From: Streptomyces fagopyri
Lineage (GTDB): Bacteria > Actinomycetota > Actinomycetes > Streptomycetales > Streptomycetaceae
Assembly (NCBI RefSeq): GCF_009498275.1
Contig: NZ_CP045643.1
Coordinates: forward strand, 7,936,001-8,000,000
Reading direction: 5' to 3'
Length of the DNA stretch: 64,000 nt
Made by a program: the position numbers and the translations under genes. This document shows, piece after piece, positions 16,456 through 25,640 of the stretch. Each line of letters opens with the position of its first letter. Position 1 is the first letter of the stretch. The notes under the pieces are model-generated. The model was not told where the DNA came from and did not search any database. It saw only the letters and a program-made list of their open reading frames with translations.

Positions 16456-17970
16456 TCAACCACCGTCCTGTACGCGGAAGGTGCTGCCCGCGTCCTGCGT
16501 GTAGGGCGCGCCCTGCCACTGCCCGGAGTCGAGCACGCGGCTCGGATCGTGGGCGACGAATTTCCACGGTCCGACGTAGACGTTGTCGTGCCAGCGGTTG
16601 TGCTGCTTGCCGGTGATCGCCTCGGCCACCCGCTCGCCCTGATAGGGCGACCAGTCCGGATAGGTGCCGTAGTTGGCCAGCACCGCCATGCGGTCGCACT
16701 TCACCGTGCAGTCGACGACGGACTTGTCCAGCACGAAGCGGTTGCCGTGGATGTCCACCCGCTGGGTCTTCCACCGGCAGTCTGCGTAGAGCGGCGCGGT
16801 CGCGATCGCCGGCTCCGCGCAGCGCGCGGTCTTCTTCACCAGCAACGTACAGTCGCCGGAGGAGGTGTTGGCCGGGCTGTTGCAGAACCGGTCGGCGTTC
16901 TCCCACAGGGTGATCCCGGACCAGTTGTCCTCCAGCACGTTCCGGTAGATGTCGATCTTGTCGGTGCGGGCGTGGACCCGCGGTTCGCCGCCGGACTCGG
17001 ACAAGTAGATCGTGGCGAACGGGAAGTTGTCGCCCCGGTCGGCGTACTTGCGGCCCTCGACCCAGTTGTTCCGCCGGATCGTGTTCTTGCGGATGATCGC
17101 GTTGTAGCTGGTCTCGTAGATCAGAGCGGCACCGTCGTTGTCCTCGAGCACGTTGTCCTCGATGAGGAAGTCGTTGTTGTTGGTGTCCGCCCACAGCCCG
17201 GTTCCGCGGTTGTCATGCACCCAGTTGCCCCGTACGTCGGCGCCGTCGACGGCCCAGAACTTGACGCCCCCGGTGCAGCCGCAGCCCGGCCGCCGCCGCT
17301 CCCAGTCGCCGGTGTTGTTGCCCACGATCTCGTTGCCCTCGACCACCAGGCCGCTGAGACCGGTGTCCTTGTACGCGTTCATGCCGTACTGGCCGTTGTC
17401 GCGCAGGCAGTTGGCGCGGACCTGCTGGCGGACACCGGCCATCAGCCCGGCGCCGGAGTTGTTCTGGATCGTCGCGTGCTCGATCACCCACCCGTCGGCC
17501 GAGTCATGGTTGACCACGCCCTCGTCGCGCGGCGCGACGAAACCCTGGACGGTCAGATAGCGGATGGTGACGTCGCGGGCGCTGCCGCCGAACGCGTACT
17601 GGTTGGTCTTCCGGCCGTCGAGCACCGCGCCCGGCGCGCCGAGGTAGGTGTCCCCCTTCTTGGGGATGACCTGGGCGAAACGGTCCGCCTCCAGCCGGTG
17701 CTTGCCCGGCCGAAGCCAGAACGTGGTGCCCGGGGGGCTGTTCTCGGTCTTCGCGGCCAGGTCACCGGCGACCGCGGGGTCGACCGTCACCGCGCCCGCC
17801 GGTGCCTTCGCCGGCCCGGTCGCGGGCCTGGCGCACACCCGTGCCACGGGTGCGGTCGGCGCGGAGGTCGGCTTCGGCCGCGCGCCCGGCGTGCTCTCGC
17901 AGCCGGTCGCCGCCGGCAGGGTCAGTGCCAGCAGCGCCGCCGGCAACGCCCAGTGCCGCGACTTGATCAC
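16456..17970 (-). CDS. right-handed beta-helix lipoprotein (pectate-lyase-like fold)
   Basis: A 504-residue secreted protein. A Sec signal ends in A-T-G-C (Cys 24), a plausible lipobox, and is followed by a Pro/Thr/Ala linker. From about residue 60 the sequence shows parallel beta-helix repeats with many N-N-x and D-N turns (I-Q-N-N-S-G-A-G, V-E-G-N-E-I-V-G-N-N, L-E-D-N-D-G-A-A). Several Cys pairs occur in the second half. Such folds occur in pectate/alginate lyases and mannuronan epimerases. Placed between polymerase and heparinase-like genes it probably binds, cleaves or epimerises the polymer outside the membrane. GTG at 17970 has AAGGA six bases upstream; a TTG lies just before it. Confidence 0.8.
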   Translation of the reverse strand: MIKSRHWALPAALLALTLPAATGCESTPGARPKPTSAPTAPVARVCARPATGPAKAPAGAVTVDPAVAGDLAAKTENSPPGTTFWLRPGKHRLEADRFAQVIPKKGDTYLGAPGAVLDGRKTNQYAFGGSARDVTIRYLTVQGFVAPRDEGVVNHDSADGWVIEHATIQNNSGAGLMAGVRQQVRANCLRDNGQYGMNAYKDTGLSGLVVEGNEIVGNNTGDWERRRPGCGCTGGVKFWAVDGADVRGNWVHDNRGTGLWADTNNNDFLIEDNVLEDNDGAALIYETSYNAIIRKNTIRRNNWVEGRKYADRGDNFPFATIYLSESGGEPRVHARTDKIDIYRNVLEDNWSGITLWENADRFCNSPANTSSGDCTLLVKKTARCAEPAIATAPLYADCRWKTQRVDIHGNRFVLDKSVVDCTVKCDRMAVLANYGTYPDWSPYQGERVAEAITGKQHNRWHDNVYVGPWKFVAHDPSRVLDSGQWQGAPYTQDAGSTFRVQDGG

Positions 17971-17982
17971 CAAGCGTCCTTC

Positions 17983-19944
17983 CTAGCCGTGGAACGTGAG
18001 TACGGTGGTGAACTCCGCCGTGCTGTCGGCGACCCCGGTGCCGACCAGCGTGGTGGTGGGTTCCTTGCGCCCGAAGCCCGCGGAGTACCAGCCGAGCGGT
18101 GGGTCGCTCTCGCCGCGATGCGCCCGCCAGGTCAACTGCCCCGGCAGGTCGAGCGCCGCGGAGCGGTCCTCGCCGTCCCTCGTCCAGGTGAGCACCGCCC
18201 GGTCGTCCACCAGATCGGCGGCGATCGCCGGGCCGAGGTGGAACGCCAGGCGCACGGCCCGGCGCGGGCCGCGCACCTCGTCGACCACTCTCAGCTCCCG
18301 GCTCGCGGCCGTCAGCTCCACCCGGCGGCGGTGCACGGAGCGCTGGTAGCCGTCGTGCTCGGCGCACCAGCGGGCCGTGCCCCCCGCGGAGGCGTCGGAC
18401 GGCTCCGCGACCAGGACGCGGCTGCGGGCGTGCCGGGTCCACAGGAACGGCCCGCCGGAGACGGACTGGTCACCGCCGTCCAGTTGCAGGGTGTTGTGAC
18501 CGAGGGTCGAACGGAAGTACTGCCGCCACGCGGGCTGCCCGTGGTAGCAGTACGTCCCCGGGTCGGCGAGCACGTCGACCCCGTCGTGCCGGACCTCCAC
18601 GGACAGCGCGTCCGCGTGGGCATGCGCGGCGATGGACAGGAACCCGTGCGGACCACCGTCGCAGCGGCACCAGATCTCCGCGGGACCACGCAGGACGGTC
18701 ATGCCCGCGTCGGCGAAATGAGCGGGCCGGCCGGCCGGGCGGGACGGCGCGGTTCCGCTGTGCGGGTACGAGCGGATGAGCGCGGCCAGCAGCGGGGTGC
18801 GCACATCGGTGCCGGTCACCGCCGGCCACCAGTCGAGCCGGCCGAACACGGCGTCCCCGGTGGCCAGCAGCGAGGCCCAGCGGTCGGTGCCCGCGCCGTC
18901 CACGATCAGACCGTGTCCGTCGTCCGCGTCGCCCTGGCGCGGCGGCCGCAGCCGGTTGTCCACGACGGCCGCGAGCGCGTCGGTCATCCGCAGCAGCACC
19001 AGATGGACCGACGCGGGGACCGGCACGCCGGCGGCGTCCGCCTCGGCCACCGCGGCCAGGCCGAGCTCCAGCACCAGTCCGTGATACTCGGTGGCCAGTT
19101 CGCGGTTGAGGCCGGAGCCGAAGGTGTTGCCCCGCAGATGCCGCTCCAGCGACCGCAGCGCGTCGGCCCGCCAACGCGCCGAGGACGGGAACCACCCGAA
19201 GGCGCAGGCCGCGGCGAACTGCCCGGCGGCCTCGGCGATGACGTGGTTGTTCGCCGACGAACCCCGGCTGGGGAAGGCCGCCAGCCAGCGCTGGTGGTGC
19301 CAGATCTGCCGGAGCGCCACCGGGTTGTCCTCGAACAGTCCGGCCGCGCCCGGCCAGCCGTCGAGCAGCCGGCGGATCCACACCCAGGACAGCAGCCGGA
19401 TCCCCAGCTCGATGCCGCTGGTCCAGTGCACCGAGCGCAGCGGCGGATTGGCCGACCACCACGACCGCAGGTGTTCGGCCACCCGCTGGGCGTACCGCTC
19501 GTCGCCGGTGATCGCGTAGGCGGCCGCGAGCACGGTGAGGTGCTGATGCCGGGACGGTTCCCAGATCTGCTTGATGTCCCCGACCGCGTCCTCGTCGCGG
19601 TACGGAACGTCGAAGGCGTAGCCCTCCGGGGCCCGGCGTCCGGTCTTCGGGTCGTAGAACCAGTCCGGGTCGGCCAGGTCGTCGCGGTCCACCCCGAAGT
19701 ACTCGGCGTGTCCGGCCAGCAGCCGGTCCGCCTCGGCGACGAGACGTTTCGCGGCGTCCGGCGGCACCGCGTCGATCGTCCCCGCGGGCAGCACGGCGGT
19801 GAACCGGGCACCGGTCACGCTCGGGCCGTCCGGCAGCGCCGACCGCCACCGCCGTCTGCGCACCGCGTCGCCCACCCGGCCGCCGACCTCGCGCGGTCCC
19901 ATCCGGGACAGCCGACGCAGGTACCAGCCCGCGCTCATGGTCAT
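17983..19944 (-). CDS. heparinase II/III family protein
   Basis: A 653-residue protein. The N-terminal alpha/alpha toroid carries W-Y-L-R-R-L-S-R-M-G-P-R-E-V, F-D-V-P-Y-R, S-G-I-E-L-G-I-R and S-S-A-N-N-H-V-I-A-E. The C-terminal heparinase II/III-like beta domain (from about residue 400) contains A-H-A-H-A-D-A-L-S and A-D-P-G-T-Y-C-Y. The NNH and HAHAD residues are those expected around the lyase active site. There is no signal peptide, as is usual for the exopolysaccharide-cluster branch of this family. Family enzymes cleave uronate-containing glycans by beta-elimination. ATG at 19944 overlaps the fused oxidoreductase stop by 4 bp. Confidence 0.87.
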   Translation of the reverse strand: MTMSAGWYLRRLSRMGPREVGGRVGDAVRRRRWRSALPDGPSVTGARFTAVLPAGTIDAVPPDAAKRLVAEADRLLAGHAEYFGVDRDDLADPDWFYDPKTGRRAPEGYAFDVPYRDEDAVGDIKQIWEPSRHQHLTVLAAAYAITGDERYAQRVAEHLRSWWSANPPLRSVHWTSGIELGIRLLSWVWIRRLLDGWPGAAGLFEDNPVALRQIWHHQRWLAAFPSRGSSANNHVIAEAAGQFAAACAFGWFPSSARWRADALRSLERHLRGNTFGSGLNRELATEYHGLVLELGLAAVAEADAAGVPVPASVHLVLLRMTDALAAVVDNRLRPPRQGDADDGHGLIVDGAGTDRWASLLATGDAVFGRLDWWPAVTGTDVRTPLLAALIRSYPHSGTAPSRPAGRPAHFADAGMTVLRGPAEIWCRCDGGPHGFLSIAAHAHADALSVEVRHDGVDVLADPGTYCYHGQPAWRQYFRSTLGHNTLQLDGGDQSVSGGPFLWTRHARSRVLVAEPSDASAGGTARWCAEHDGYQRSVHRRRVELTAASRELRVVDEVRGPRRAVRLAFHLGPAIAADLVDDRAVLTWTRDGEDRSAALDLPGQLTWRAHRGESDPPLGWYSAGFGRKEPTTTLVGTGVADSTAEFTTVLTFHG

Positions 19945-22154
19945 CGAGCACTCGCCAGCGTCACCGGGACGCCGCCCGCGAGGCCGGCCCGTACGGCGAG
20001 GGTGGCGGCCGTGGTGGCGACCAGCGACTCCAGCGGCACCGGCATCGGCCCGCCGGTCCGCACGGCCCTGACGAACGCGGCGAGTTCGGCGGACTGGCCC
20101 TTGTCCCGGGCCTTGGGGAGCCGCGAACTGACCCACCGCTTACGGCCGGCCCTGCCGTCGAAATACAGCGAGGCACGGACGAAGTCGTCGAGCCGCAGCA
20201 CCTTGCCGTCCGCGACGAGGTCCAGCGTCTCCTTGGGGAAGCTGGGCGCGCCGGTGGTGACGTAGCTGATGGCGGCGGTGGACCCGTCCGGGTAGTGCAG
20301 CACGACCTGCAGGTCCTCGTTGCCGGACGGGGCGACCGCGTACACCGACACCGGGTCGGCGTCCAGCAGCCAGCTCGCCGTGTCGATGAAGTGTCCGCCC
20401 TCGCCGGCGAACCGCGAACCCTCGGTGCCCTGTTGGAGGTACCAGCTGCCCTGCTGGAGCCGGCCCGCGTTGACCAGGTAGCGCAGGCTCGCCGGACCGG
20501 TCCGGGCGCCGAACCGCGTCCTGGCCTCCTGCAACAGCGGCGCGAACCGGCGGTTGAAGCCCACCTGCAAGCGGTCGTTGCCGGATTCCTCGACCGCCGC
20601 GAGCACGCCGGCCAGCTCGTCCTCGGTGAGCGCCAACGGCTTCTCCACGAACACCGCCTTGCCGGCCAGCAGCGCGCGGCGGGTCAGTTCGGCGTGCGAA
20701 CTGTGCCGGGTGACGACGAACACCGCGTCGACGGACTTGTCACCGAGCACGGCGTCGAGATCGGTGGTCGCGCCGGCGAAGCCGAACTTCCGCTTCGCGT
20801 TGGCCGCGGAGAGCGCCGTCGTGGTGACGACCGTGGACAACTCGACGCCGTCGCGCTGCGCCAGGTGCGGCAGCAGCATCGACGTCGCGTAGTTCCCCGC
20901 GCCGACGAACGCCAGCCGCACCGGAGCGTCGGCGGACCGGGCCGGGGCGGACGCACCGCCGCCGCGTCGCACCGCGGGCACGGCCACGACCGGGGCCTCG
21001 GCTCCCCCCGCATCCTCCGCTTCCTCCTTCTGCTCGGGGTACCGGAACAGCACGGCCACGGCCTTGAGGTCGCCGTCCTTCAGGCTCCGGTACGTCTCGA
21101 CGGCGTCGTCGAAGTCGGCGACGTGGGAGATCAGGGGCTCCACGTCGACGCGGCCGCGGGCGAGAAGGTCGAGGAAGCAGGCCAGGTTGCGGCGCTCGGT
21201 CCAGCGCACGTATCCGATCGGGTAGTCCCGGCCTTCGAGCTCGTACGCGGGGTCGTAGCGCCCGGGGCCGTACGAGCGCGAGAACCGGACGTCGAGCTCC
21301 TTCTCGTAGTACGCGTTCCACGGCAGGTCCAGACGGCACTTGCCGATGTCGACGACCCGGCCGCGGTCCCGGCAGAGCCGCGCGGCCAGCTCGACCGGCT
21401 GGTTGCTGCCGCCGCCGGCGGCCAGGTACACCTGGTCCACGCCATGACCGCCGGTGAGTTCGGCGACGGCGGCTTCCACGGCCGCGGACGCGGGATCGCC
21501 GCAGGCCGCCGCGCCCACGCTCTCGGCGAGCTCGCAGCGCGCCGGGTCGGGGTCGGCCCCGACGACGCGGACTCCCGCGGCGGAGAGCAGCTGCACGACG
21601 AGCTGCCCGATCAGCCCGAGGCCGATGACCAGCGCCACCTCGCCGAGCTGCGGCTCGCCTTGACGCACACCCTGCATCGCGATCGACCCGACGGTGCCGA
21701 AGGCCGCGTGCCGGGGCGCGAGTCCGTCCGGTACCGGGGTGTACAGGTTCTTCGGCACCCAGTTCAACTCGGCGTGCAAGGCGTGCTCGTTGCCGGCGCA
21801 GGCCACGAGGTCGCCGACCTTCACGTCGTCGATCCCGGAGCCGACCTGCTCGACCACCCCGCACAGCGAGTAGCCCAGCGGCGTGTAGGAGTCCAGCTTG
21901 CCCATCACCTTGCGATAGGTGGCGGGCACCCCGTTGGTGGCCACGCTCTGCATGACCTTGGCCACCTGGTCCGGCCGGGAGCGGGCCTTGCCCACCATCG
22001 ACATGCCGGCCTCGGACACCTTCATGAGCTCGGTCCCGGTGGAGATCAGCGAGTACGCGCTGCGGACCAGCACACCGCCCGGCTTGCATCCCGGTACCGG
22101 CACGTCGAGCACCGCCAGCTCGCCGCTCTTGTAGTTCTGAACAACCTGCTTCAC
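19941..22154 (-). CDS. bi-domain oxidoreductase: zinc-ADH-like domain fused to Gfo/Idh/MocA dehydrogenase
   Basis: A 737-residue fusion. Residues 1 to about 365 are a medium-chain dehydrogenase (S-L-I-S-T-G-T-E, G-Y-S-L-C-G-V-V, V-I-G-L-G-L-I-G-Q-L for NAD binding). After a Pro/Ala linker (about 370-400), residues 405 onward are a Gfo/Idh/MocA enzyme (A-F-V-G-A-G-N-Y-A, then V-F-V-E-K-P-L-A-L-T with the catalytic Glu-Lys-Pro, and G-G-H-F-I-D). This fused architecture recurs beside heparinase-like genes in surface-polysaccharide loci. It may process the sugar released by the lyases or make a keto-sugar; the substrate is unknown. The start follows the asparagine-synthase stop by 28 bp. Confidence 0.87.
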   Translation of the reverse strand: MKQVVQNYKSGELAVLDVPVPGCKPGGVLVRSAYSLISTGTELMKVSEAGMSMVGKARSRPDQVAKVMQSVATNGVPATYRKVMGKLDSYTPLGYSLCGVVEQVGSGIDDVKVGDLVACAGNEHALHAELNWVPKNLYTPVPDGLAPRHAAFGTVGSIAMQGVRQGEPQLGEVALVIGLGLIGQLVVQLLSAAGVRVVGADPDPARCELAESVGAAACGDPASAAVEAAVAELTGGHGVDQVYLAAGGGSNQPVELAARLCRDRGRVVDIGKCRLDLPWNAYYEKELDVRFSRSYGPGRYDPAYELEGRDYPIGYVRWTERRNLACFLDLLARGRVDVEPLISHVADFDDAVETYRSLKDGDLKAVAVLFRYPEQKEEAEDAGGAEAPVVAVPAVRRGGGASAPARSADAPVRLAFVGAGNYATSMLLPHLAQRDGVELSTVVTTTALSAANAKRKFGFAGATTDLDAVLGDKSVDAVFVVTRHSSHAELTRRALLAGKAVFVEKPLALTEDELAGVLAAVEESGNDRLQVGFNRRFAPLLQEARTRFGARTGPASLRYLVNAGRLQQGSWYLQQGTEGSRFAGEGGHFIDTASWLLDADPVSVYAVAPSGNEDLQVVLHYPDGSTAAISYVTTGAPSFPKETLDLVADGKVLRLDDFVRASLYFDGRAGRKRWVSSRLPKARDKGQSAELAAFVRAVRTGGPMPVPLESLVATTAATLAVRAGLAGGVPVTLASAR

Positions 22155-22182
22155 CGAAGTCCCCTTGTTTCTACGCGGTGTT

Positions 22183-24117
22183 CTACGCCGCCGAGCGAGC
22201 GTTCTGGCCGGACCCGGAGATCGCGTCGCGGTACCAGTACTCGAGGGTCAGCACGTGCCACAGATGCTTGGAGAAGTCCTGCTGCCCGGCCGCGTCCGCG
22301 GCGACCATGCGCGCCAGCGCGTCACGGCGCAGGAACCCGGAGTTCACGAGCACGCCGTCGTTCACCACCTCGCGCACCAGCGGCGCCAGATCCCGGCTCA
22401 TCCAGGCGCGCAGCGGGGCGCTGAACAGACCCTTGGGCCGGTACACGATCTCCCGGGGCAGGACCGAGGCGGCCGCCTCCTTGAGGACGGCCTTGCCCTG
22501 CCGTCCGACGATCTTGCGATCGCCGGGCACGGCGAACGCCGCCCTGACCACCTCGACGTCCACGTACGGCACCCGCACCTCGGTCGACGCGGCCATGCTC
22601 GACCGGTCCGTGTAGGCGAGGTTCAGGCCCGGCAGGAACATCCGGGCGTCGCCCAGGCACATGCGGTTGACGAAGTCGTCCAATTCGTTGTCCTGGTAGA
22701 CGTCCGCGTGCTCGGTCAGCACGTCGTCGACCGTGCCGGCCAGGTCCGGGTCGACCAGGGCGAGCAACTCCTCCCGGTCGTACATGGTGTAGCTGCGCCG
22801 GAACGCGGTCTCCTCCGGCAGATCGGCGAAGGACAGGAACCGCTTCGCGAAACGCACCGACCGGTACCCCCGGCGGGCCGTGGCGACCGGAAGCCGGTCC
22901 ACGGCCCTGGACAGGCCGCGCCGCAGGGGCCGGGGGACGCGCTGGTAGCGCAGCGCCATCAGGTTGGCCAGGTGCTTGCGGTATCCGGCGAACAGCTCGT
23001 CGGCGCCCATCCCCGAGAGCATCACCTTGACCCCGGCCTCCCGGGCGGCCGAGCAGATCAGGAACGTGTTGATCGCGGCGGGGTCGCCGATCGGCTCGTC
23101 CAGGTCGTACGTCATCCGCGGCAGCAGGTCGAGCACGTTCGGGGCGATCTCGATCTCGTGCAGGTCGACGCCGAACTGCTCGGCCACCTGCCGGGCGTAG
23201 CGCAGGTCGTCGGGCATCGCCTCGAACTTGGCGTCCTCGGCGCGGAACCCGATCGTGTAGGCGGAGATCCCGGGTTGGTGACGGGCCGCGAGCGCGGTCA
23301 GGTAGCTGGAGTCGAGACCGCCCGAGAGGAAGGTCGCCACGGGCACGTCGGAGAGCATGTGCCGCCGGGTCGACTCCTCGACGATGGCGGCCAGATCAGG
23401 CTGCTCGCCGCTGCGGATCCGCTCCCGGCCCTCCGCGGCGACGTCCCTCAGGTGCCAGTAACGGCCGCGCTCCACCGAGCCGTCGGGCCGGCAGCGGAGC
23501 CAGCTCCCCGGCGGCAGCTTCTCCGCCTCGCGGAACGCGCAGCGCGAGTCCGGCACCCAGTAGTACAGCAGCGAGGCCACCAGCGCCGCGTGGTCCACCT
23601 CCAGCGACCCACCGGTCACGGCGGCGAGCGCCTTGAGCTCGGAGGCGAACACCAGACCCTCACCGCGCCGGAGCATGAACAGCGGCTTGATGCCGAGCTG
23701 GTCGCGGGCGAGGACCAGTTCACCGGTTCGCTCGTCGAAGATCCCGAACGCGAACATGCCGCGCAGCCGGGGCAGGCAGTCCGTGCCCCAGCGCCGCCAG
23801 GCCTCCAGCAGCACCTCGGTGTCGGAGGTCCCGCGGAAGCGCACCCCGGCGGCCGCCAACTCGGCACGCAGGTCGGGCGCGTTGTACAGCTCCCCGTTGT
23901 ACGTCAGGACGAGGCCGTCCGAGACCATCGGCTGGGCGCCGGTCTCGGACAGGTCGACGATGGCCAGCCGGCGGTGCCCGAGGTGCACTTCGCCGTCACC
24001 GACTGGATGGCTGTACCGTCCTGCCCCGTCCGGACCTCGGTGGGCGAGGGTGTCGGTGAGCCGGTCGGCCACGGCCTTGCCGTCCGGCCATCGGTAGGTG
24101 CCTGCGACGCCACACAT
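22183..24117 (-). CDS. asnB: glutamine-hydrolysing asparagine synthase-type amidotransferase
   Basis: A 644-residue AsnB-type enzyme. Cys2 directly after the initiator Met (M-C-G-V-A-G-T-Y) fixes the start at 24117, because the N-terminal Cys is the glutaminase nucleophile. H-R-G-P-D-G and T-Y-N-G-E-L-Y-N belong to the glutaminase domain. The synthetase domain has the PP-loop F-L-S-G-G-L-D-S-S near residue 265 and S-G-M-G-A-D-E-L-F-A-G-Y. Homologues in polysaccharide loci amidate uronic acids; here the operon also encodes a nucleotide-sugar 6-dehydrogenase, so uronamide formation is a reasonable inference. It starts 2 bp after the stop of the Wzz-like gene. Confidence 0.88.
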   Translation of the reverse strand: MCGVAGTYRWPDGKAVADRLTDTLAHRGPDGAGRYSHPVGDGEVHLGHRRLAIVDLSETGAQPMVSDGLVLTYNGELYNAPDLRAELAAAGVRFRGTSDTEVLLEAWRRWGTDCLPRLRGMFAFGIFDERTGELVLARDQLGIKPLFMLRRGEGLVFASELKALAAVTGGSLEVDHAALVASLLYYWVPDSRCAFREAEKLPPGSWLRCRPDGSVERGRYWHLRDVAAEGRERIRSGEQPDLAAIVEESTRRHMLSDVPVATFLSGGLDSSYLTALAARHQPGISAYTIGFRAEDAKFEAMPDDLRYARQVAEQFGVDLHEIEIAPNVLDLLPRMTYDLDEPIGDPAAINTFLICSAAREAGVKVMLSGMGADELFAGYRKHLANLMALRYQRVPRPLRRGLSRAVDRLPVATARRGYRSVRFAKRFLSFADLPEETAFRRSYTMYDREELLALVDPDLAGTVDDVLTEHADVYQDNELDDFVNRMCLGDARMFLPGLNLAYTDRSSMAASTEVRVPYVDVEVVRAAFAVPGDRKIVGRQGKAVLKEAAASVLPREIVYRPKGLFSAPLRAWMSRDLAPLVREVVNDGVLVNSGFLRRDALARMVAADAAGQQDFSKHLWHVLTLEYWYRDAISGSGQNARSAA

Positions 24118-24119
24118 GT

Positions 24120-25640
24120 CTAACGCGCCTCCTGGTCGCTGTCCGGGACGCGCGCCGCCCACATCGGCAGCCGCTCCGTCCGCCGCGGGCCCGTCCCGTG
24201 CTGCCGGGCCAGCCGCTCGATCTGGCCGCGCAGCGCGGTGTGCAGCCCGTCCCACAGCGTGCCGTCGGTCCGGTCACGCGGATCGGGGTCGATCAGCACC
24301 ACACCGATCACCGGAATGCGCTGGTCAGCGAGTTGTCGGGCCACGGTGTGCAGCCATGCGGCGCTGCCGTGCCCGGCACGCACGACGAGCACGGTCTGCG
24401 TGCCGAGGTACTGGAGATCGGTCCACGCCGTGCCGGGCGACACCGAGCCGACGCCGAGCCGCAGGTCCTGATGGGAGAGGGTCGCGGCACGCTCGCCGCC
24501 GACCACGGTCGGGTCTCCCGGCTTCTGGCGGCGGCCCGCGAGCTGCCGGCCCGGCAGACCGTCGATGACGACGACCGGCCCGTCCGCCGCCAGTGCCACG
24601 GCGAGATCCAGGGCGATCACGCTCGCGCCGCGCGCGCAGCCCAGTTCCAGCAGGGACACCGGTTCCGCGGAGTTGCGCACGGTGCGGGCCAGGGACGCGG
24701 TGAGCCGTTCGCGTGCGACCCGGATCCGGCGGCGCCGCCACAGCCTGCGCGGCCGGCGGGGCAGCTCGGCGATGATCGAGGCACCGAGGTTCGCCGCGAT
24801 CTCCCGGCGCAGCACGGGGCGGTCCGCCACCACGGTGCCGAGCGCGGCCACCGCGAGCCCGAGGACCAGCCCGAGGACGAGCCCGATCACGCCGTTGGTG
24901 GCGGCGGTCCTGGGCAGGGAGTGCCGCACGGCGCGCGGGGCGTCCACGATCTGCGTGCCGGCGACGAGCTGGGGCGTGCCGACGCGTGCTTCCGCGGCGC
25001 GCTGACTGAAGTCGGTGATCCGGGAAGTGAGTTCGGCCCGGCGGGCGAAGAGCGACTCCAGGTCCGCCGACGCCTTCGGCCCGCTGTCCGGCGATCCGCT
25101 CCCGATCGACTTGTTGACCTGGGCGAGTTCGGTCTGCATGCGGTCACGCTGGTCGAGCAGGGCCTTGGACTCGGCGTTCGCGGCGTCCTGGATCCGCCGC
25201 ACATGGTCCGCGACGAACGCGTCGGCCAGCGCCTTGGCGCGGGTCACCGCCTCCGCGTCACTGTCGGCTGTCACGGTGATCTGCAGCAGGTTGTTGGTCA
25301 GGCCGACACCCGTGTAGTCCCGCATGAAGTCCTCGGGTTTCACCGGGGAGTCGAGGGACCGCAGGGCCTTGTCGGCGATCCGCGTGGTCTGCAGCAGCGC
25401 GACATCGGTGCGGATCAGCGTTCCGGGGTCGTTCGGCTGGTCCTCCTGATGCGCGACCAGCACCTTGGTCACCGCGGTCGGCGGCTCCGGCAGCAGGACC
25501 GCGAGCGCCGTGCCGGCGAGCAGCCCCAGTACCGCCATGGAGCACCAGAGACGGCGCCGTCTGCGCACCGCCACCACCAGCGCGTGCAGGTCGAGCAGCG
25601 GAGCGGCCGCCGGCGACTCCGAAGATGTACTCGTCGTCAC
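24120..25640 (-). CDS. Wzz-type co-polymerase with degenerate kinase-like domain (1)
   Basis: A 506-residue polysaccharide co-polymerase. Membrane segment 1 lies at about 31-51 and segment 2 at about 250-271, with an extracellular helical region between them. The cytoplasmic part looks like a bacterial tyrosine kinase domain, but at the Walker A position it reads L-G-C-A-R-G-A-S (333-340), with no GKS/GKT. An Asp (D360 in V-V-V-I-D-G) remains where Walker A' would be. There is no C-terminal tyrosine cluster. It would therefore set chain length without phosphorylation, together with the second Wzz-like protein, whose stop overlaps its start by 4 bp. Confidence 0.82.
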   Translation of the reverse strand: MTTSTSSESPAAAPLLDLHALVVAVRRRRRLWCSMAVLGLLAGTALAVLLPEPPTAVTKVLVAHQEDQPNDPGTLIRTDVALLQTTRIADKALRSLDSPVKPEDFMRDYTGVGLTNNLLQITVTADSDAEAVTRAKALADAFVADHVRRIQDAANAESKALLDQRDRMQTELAQVNKSIGSGSPDSGPKASADLESLFARRAELTSRITDFSQRAAEARVGTPQLVAGTQIVDAPRAVRHSLPRTAATNGVIGLVLGLVLGLAVAALGTVVADRPVLRREIAANLGASIIAELPRRPRRLWRRRRIRVARERLTASLARTVRNSAEPVSLLELGCARGASVIALDLAVALAADGPVVVIDGLPGRQLAGRRQKPGDPTVVGGERAATLSHQDLRLGVGSVSPGTAWTDLQYLGTQTVLVVRAGHGSAAWLHTVARQLADQRIPVIGVVLIDPDPRDRTDGTLWDGLHTALRGQIERLARQHGTGPRRTERLPMWAARVPDSDQEAR

